Below, piece by piece: positions 7,601 through 9,155 of a stretch of DNA of 9,155 bases (the stretch's first letter is position 1; each line of letters starts with the position of its first letter). The DNA is from Rhodoferax sp. (GTDB lineage: Bacteria > Pseudomonadota > Gammaproteobacteria > Burkholderiales > Burkholderiaceae_C): assembly GCA_018882485.1 (NCBI GenBank), contig VERU01000066.1, positions 1-9,155 of the forward strand, written 5' to 3'. Below the pieces are notes generated by a model that did no database searches, was not told the origin of the DNA, and saw only the letters and a list, made by a program, of their open reading frames with translations. The translations under genes were made by a program, and so were the position numbers.

Positions 7601-7906
7601 CCAGCCCTGCAAGTCTTGCGGCAACAGCACCAGGGTGCAGCCGTCTTCCAGCCGGAACGAGGCACCCGGCAGCAGCTGGATGCCGCGCTGCCGGGCTTCG
7701 GCGTGGGCCCGCACCACGCCGGCCACCGAGGCCTCGTCGGTCAGCGCCAGCGCGCTGTAACCCAGGGCGGCCGCGCGCGCCACCAGTTCCTCGGGGTGCG
7801 AGGCGCCCTGCTGGAAGCTGAAATTGGACAGGCAGTGCAGCTCGGCATAGGCCGGCGCGGCCGGGGGCAACCCGCGCGTTGCGGCGGCGGAGTCTGCGCA
7901 GGGCAT
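4658..7906 (-). CDS. dnaE2: Error-prone DNA polymerase III alpha subunit DnaE2
   Basis: This 1082-residue C-family polymerase carries out translesion synthesis in SOS-induced mutagenesis together with ImuB (immediately upstream) and ImuA (expected off the window). Parts in order: PHP region from about residue 20 (YAELHCLSNFSF, GASHPEEL), palm and active site with PPDIDIDFEHERR at 388-400 giving catalytic Asp392 and Asp394, third catalytic Asp541 in GLMKVDVLALG, the thumb/fingers motifs IVRPGPIQGGMVHPYLRRR, FQEQVMQIA and GYGFPESHAASFA-like residues 729-741, a helix-hairpin-helix region about 855-900, and an OB fold about 988-1062. Catalytic residues are intact. The PHP metal motif is H-x-L (His24, Leu26) rather than H-x-H, suggesting no PHP exonuclease activity. 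The ATG at 7906 is nine bases after the imuB stop without a clear Shine-Dalgarno, so translation is probably coupled. Residues about 803-846 are an extra segment partly encoded by a repeat (5396-5462), and residues about 145-163 overlap another repeat-like element. Confidence 0.97.
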   Translation of the reverse strand: MPCADSAAATRGLPPAAPAYAELHCLSNFSFQQGASHPEELVARAAALGYSALALTDEASVAGVVRAHAEARQRGIQLLPGASFRLEDGCTLVLLPQDLQGWGQLCTFITRARRRAPKGRYQVDWSDPGWSGLSHLQVLLQPPPAMVFEALFAVCTRAAGHFGPRLWLAAHMRQQVGDALWRVALQRVAGLCGLPLVAVGAVCMHRRSRKPLHDLLRAIGLGCTVAEAGQALQSSAEAHLRARHRLAALYPPDWLANTLAVAARCRFSLDELRYQYPQEALLPGLNPSQTLHRHTHEGAARRYPQGLPPGVAQQVAHELALIAELRYEMYFLTVHDIVRFARSRGILCQGRGSAANSAVCYCLGLTEVNPAHSSLLFERFISRARHEPPDIDIDFEHERREEVIQYIYARYGRERAAIAATVVCYRPRSALRDAGRALGVDEALIERLARSHPGFGGRSLQDEAWTRAGLDPQDHRLALWRSLAAQLLGFPRHLSQHVGGFVLTEGPLTRLVPVENAAMPERSIIQWDKDDLDAVGLMKVDVLALGMLSAIRRCLALVGQRRGRPLALQDIPPDDPATYDMVCDADTVGVFQIESRAQMSMLPRLRPRCFYDLVIEVAIVRPGPIQGGMVHPYLRRRQGLEPVDFPAALEPALARTLGVPIFQEQVMQIAMLAADFSPDEADALRRSMAAWKRRGGVHHFHDLLVQRMQAKGYSTEYAETIFSQIVGFGEYGFPESHAASFAQLAYVSAWLKRHEPACFLAALINSQPMGFYAPSQLVQDARRHGVSVLPPDVSHSDWDCTLQAPKQSAKPSKQPGSDPHSVWQNLVAGLNKLESDPYFCAPHFSGSVRLGLRLVAGLSADAAERVVAARREAAYTSVADLAARAGLDQGDLRALAAADALASLAGHRRQQVWDASALQPVPALLQGVPVHEPAWRLPAATEGQEVLLDYASTGLTLRSHPLSLLRSLLSKMKLLSAAELQGLPHGRAVRACGLVTLRQQPGTAKGVMFVTLEDETGSVNVVVWKSLRERQRAVALQSRLLAVHGVWQHDGQGGAVRHLIAGHLRDLTPLLGGLDSSSRDFR
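4982..5006 (-). repeat. Possible degenerate half copy of the A+T-rich element
   Basis: On the minus strand CTGCTATCAAAAATGAAG resembles CTGCTATGGTTTTTGAAG in the element at 7418-7477: the same CTGCTAT head, a homopolymer-like A/T run, then GAAG. Here the characteristic AAGGG loop does not follow. It encodes LLSKMKLL (about residues 968-975) before the OB fold, where the protein otherwise looks normal. It could be chance. Confidence 0.25.
5396..5462. repeat. 67-base inverted-repeat element inserted in frame in dnaE2
   Basis: The left end, GGGGTCAGATTCC (5396-5408), and the reverse complement of the right end, GGGGTCAGATCCC (5462-5450), match at 12 of 13 bases. A small internal hairpin (CCTG-CGAC-CAGG, 5421-5432) sits near the centre. 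G+C is about 52% by my count, far below the flanking gene. I recall GGGGTCAGAT-type sequences as dispersed repeats in proteobacterial genomes, possibly REP- or MITE-like; this is memory and needs a search. On the dnaE2 strand it encodes residues 816-837 (GSDPHSVW... to ...KLESDP), between the conserved DWDCTL and VRLGLRLV motifs that are normally close together. There is no transposase inside it and no obvious target duplication. Its own length (67) is not a multiple of three, so the in-frame event must include flanking bases. Confidence 0.75.
7413..7477 (-). repeat. A+T-rich hairpin element within dnaE2 (PHP region)
   Basis: A stretch clearly poorer in G+C than its surroundings encodes about residues 145-163 of DnaE2 (AMVFEALFAVCTRAAGHFG). 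On the minus strand it has a CTGCTAT...GAAGC head, a stem CTGCA/TGCAG around a loop containing AAGGG, and a tail GGCCATTTTGGCC that is itself an inverted repeat. The core (7418-7461, 44 bases) has the same spacing as the element at 8276-8319 in imuB. It resembles short repeats I recall as abundant in Comamonadaceae genomes, usually between genes. The frame stays open through it. Confidence 0.55.
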
Positions 7907-7915
7907 GGCCGGGGC

Positions 7916-9155
7916 TCAGCCGTACACGCCGTGCAGGTACCAGCGCGCGGCCCCGGCCGGGCTGGCGGCCCCACCCGGATCGACCGGGCCGGCCGGATCA
8001 CCTGGATCGCCCCGGCCGGCCGGGGTGCGCGGATCGCCCGGTCCGCCCGGGGGGTCCAGGCGCTCGCGGTAGATCCAGAGCAGGCCGCAGACCCGGCTCT
8101 CTGCGATGAAGTAATCCCGCAGCGCGGCGGCCTGCGGCTCCCACCAGCCGGATTCCAGCCGCTGGGGCCCGGCCAGGAGTTGCAGGGGATCGGGGCACAG
8201 GGGCCGGCCCTGCTGCACCGGCAGGGGCTGCGGGCGGGTCAGCAGCCAGCTGGGCCAGACGGCAGGATCTTGAGAGCCTTTTAGGGATCCATCCCTTGCT
8301 GGATATGGGTTTTCAGCTATTAAATCGGAAGCATCCAGAAGCGCTTGCCAATGCTGCATGCGCTCCGGCCGGTGGTCGTCGCCGGGTCGCAGCTGCAGCA
8401 GGTGCTGCCCGCCCAGGCGGACCGCCAGCCGGGCCAGGGTCTGCGCCAGGGGTTCGCCTTGGGACCGGGCGTCGGCCAGCAGGCTGGCGACCCGTGCAGC
8501 GCGGGGCGCGATCTCGACGCTGCGCAATCGCAGGCCGACGGCCGGCGCGGGCAGGCTGATCCGGGCCAGGTGTTCGGCCAGCAGCGCCTGCAGATGGGCC
8601 AGGTCCAGCGTCGGTTCGGCGCAGCGCAGCAGCAGTTCGCCACAGGTCGGACCGTCGCGACGGCGATCCAGCTCCCAGCCCAGGGCCAGCGCCCGCACCG
8701 CACACTGGCGCAGTTCGAGCCAGACCCGCAAGCGCTGCAGCAGGCGGCGGGCCGCGAACAGCAGGGCCGGCGCGGTGTGCACCGGCTCGGTGAGCTCCAG
8801 CGCCGAATCGAACACCTCGGGCAGTTCCAGCCAGGGGTAGCGGTCCTCGGCCTGGCCGTAGGCCCGATCCAGCGCCTGCAGCAGCGGCAGACCGAAACGG
8901 CGGGCCAGACCCGCCCGGGGCAAGGCCCGCAGGTCACCCCAGCGGCGACAGCCCAGGGCCGCCAGCGTGGCCCGATGCGCCTGCGCCGCATCCAGCCGCT
9001 CCAGCGGCAGTTCGTCCGCCGGACTGCGCTCCAGGCCGGGCCACAGCCGGGCCCGGGCCAGCAGCGAGGTGGCGCCGCGCGCATGGCGGGCCAGGCCCAC
9101 CGGCTTGGGCAGCGCCAGGATGCGTCGCAACAGGGCGGCGCGCCCGCCCCAGAGC
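7916..9155 (-). CDS. imuB: ImuB, Y-family polymerase-like mutagenesis protein (N-terminus off the window)
   Basis: ImuB is a catalytically inactive Y-family polymerase paralogue. In the known system it bridges DnaE2, ImuA and the sliding clamp in SOS mutagenesis. The frame is open to the right edge; the first visible codons read LWGGRAALLRRIL, which fits the end of the palm motif usually seen as SLRLFGG, so roughly the first 100 or so residues are missing. A TTG at 9130 is therefore not the real start. Visible features: a helix-hairpin-helix-like segment LAALGCRRWGDLRALPRAGLARRFG, a little-finger region from about LELTEPVHTAPALLFAARRLLQRL, the conserved DDHRPER motif, and the C-terminal signature (DYFIAESRVCGLLWIYRER ... 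WYLHGVYG). Two oddities interrupt the usual plan: an A+T-rich segment after DDHRPERMQHWQ (DNA 8274-8324), and a 36-residue Gly/Asp/Pro-rich insertion before WYLHGVYG (DNA 7949-8056). The stop at 7916 is nine bases before the dnaE2 ATG, so the two genes form one transcript. Confidence 0.93.
   Translation of the reverse strand, partial: LWGGRAALLRRILALPKPVGLARHARGATSLLARARLWPGLERSPADELPLERLDAAQAHRATLAALGCRRWGDLRALPRAGLARRFGLPLLQALDRAYGQAEDRYPWLELPEVFDSALELTEPVHTAPALLFAARRLLQRLRVWLELRQCAVRALALGWELDRRRDGPTCGELLLRCAEPTLDLAHLQALLAEHLARISLPAPAVGLRLRSVEIAPRAARVASLLADARSQGEPLAQTLARLAVRLGGQHLLQLRPGDDHRPERMQHWQALLDASDLIAENPYPARDGSLKGSQDPAVWPSWLLTRPQPLPVQQGRPLCPDPLQLLAGPQRLESGWWEPQAAALRDYFIAESRVCGLLWIYRERLDPPGGPGDPRTPAGRGDPGDPAGPVDPGGAASPAGAARWYLHGVYG
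7949..8056 (-). repeat. 9-base-periodic Gly/Asp/Pro expansion at the ImuB C-terminus
   Basis: These 108 bases encode 12 three-residue units: DPP GGP GDP RTP AGR GDP GDP AGP VDP GGA ASP AGA. Proline occupies the third position in nine of them. On the plus strand GGATC recurs at 7977, 7995, 8004 and 8031, spacings 18, 9 and 27, all multiples of nine, which points to a decayed 9-base minisatellite. It separates two parts of the conserved C-terminus (LLWIYRER and WYLHGVYG) that I expect to be nearly adjacent in ordinary ImuB proteins. Confidence 0.75.
8274..8324 (-). repeat. A+T-rich hairpin element within imuB
   Basis: These 51 bases are about 43% G+C by my count, in a gene that otherwise seems far richer. 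On the minus strand the element reads TTTAATAGCTG..., then a stem ATCCA/TGGAT around a loop with AAGGG, then CCCTAAAAGG. It encodes DLIAENPYPARDGSLKG, inserted between the ImuB motif DDHRPERMQHW and PSWLLTRPQPLP. The 44-base core (8276-8319) has the same layout and the same reading frame as the element in dnaE2 (7418-7461), although base identity is only about 19 of 44. It resembles dispersed intergenic repeats I recall from Comamonadaceae. Confidence 0.6.

Noticed and set aside
5486..8284. Plus-strand open frame of about 930 codons opposite dnaE2 and imuB
   Set aside because: It is the same shadow effect: no recognisable motif, it spans two real genes and their junction, and composition is typical of antisense frames.
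9128..9130. TTG at 9130 as start of imuB
   Set aside because: The frame is open to the window edge, and the upstream codons LWGGRAAL continue a Y-family palm motif, so the gene begins outside the window.
1..9155. CRISPR array, tRNA or rRNA gene, or LexA box
   Set aside because: No regularly spaced repeats, no tRNA-like folding pattern and no CTGT-N8-ACAG operator were seen in the intergenic regions. The LexA site expected for this cassette would lie upstream of imuA, off the window.

Overview
The window is very G+C-rich, densely coded DNA. Its gene content (an imuB-dnaE2 mutagenesis cassette, a NarL-type regulator paired with a hybrid kinase of the 'SHDLRQPL' type, and short A+T-rich repeats inside genes) points to a betaproteobacterium of the order Burkholderiales, most likely near Comamonadaceae. 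That placement is my inference from sequence style; no 16S or other marker is present.

Layout, left to right. Bases 1-394 hold no gene I can defend. At 395-778 (+) is a small exported protein of unknown function. It converges, with a 15-base gap, on a 978-residue membrane hybrid histidine kinase (794-3730, -) with a CHASE sensor region, PAS-like region, HisKA, HATPase and C-terminal receiver. Upstream of the kinase on the same strand is its probable partner, a NarL/LuxR-type response regulator (3794-4516, -). A roughly 140-base intergenic region (4517-4657) carries a good Shine-Dalgarno, a plausible sigma-70 promoter and a near-perfect 20-base palindrome that may be an operator. Then comes dnaE2, the error-prone DNA polymerase III alpha subunit (4658-7906, -). 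Nine bases upstream of it is imuB, an inactive Y-family polymerase paralogue (7916 to the right edge, -, N-terminus cut off by the window). imuA and the LexA-controlled promoter expected for this cassette would lie beyond the right edge.

Function: ImuB and DnaE2 act together, normally with ImuA, in SOS-induced translesion synthesis and mutagenesis. The kinase and regulator form an independent two-component system whose signal and targets cannot be read from the sequence.

The most unusual aspect is that the imuB-dnaE2 cassette appears to have absorbed several short repeat elements in frame. These are a 67-base inverted-repeat element (5396-5462) that encodes part of an extra segment of about 44 residues in DnaE2, and two A+T-rich hairpin elements (7418-7461 in dnaE2, 8276-8319 in imuB) with the same layout and the same reading frame. 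There is a possible degenerate half copy at 4982-5006. ImuB also has a 9-base-periodic Gly/Asp/Pro expansion, and the kinase has a 12-base tandem repeat in the linker before its receiver. I found no CRISPR array, tRNA, rRNA, complete insertion sequence or wholly new system.
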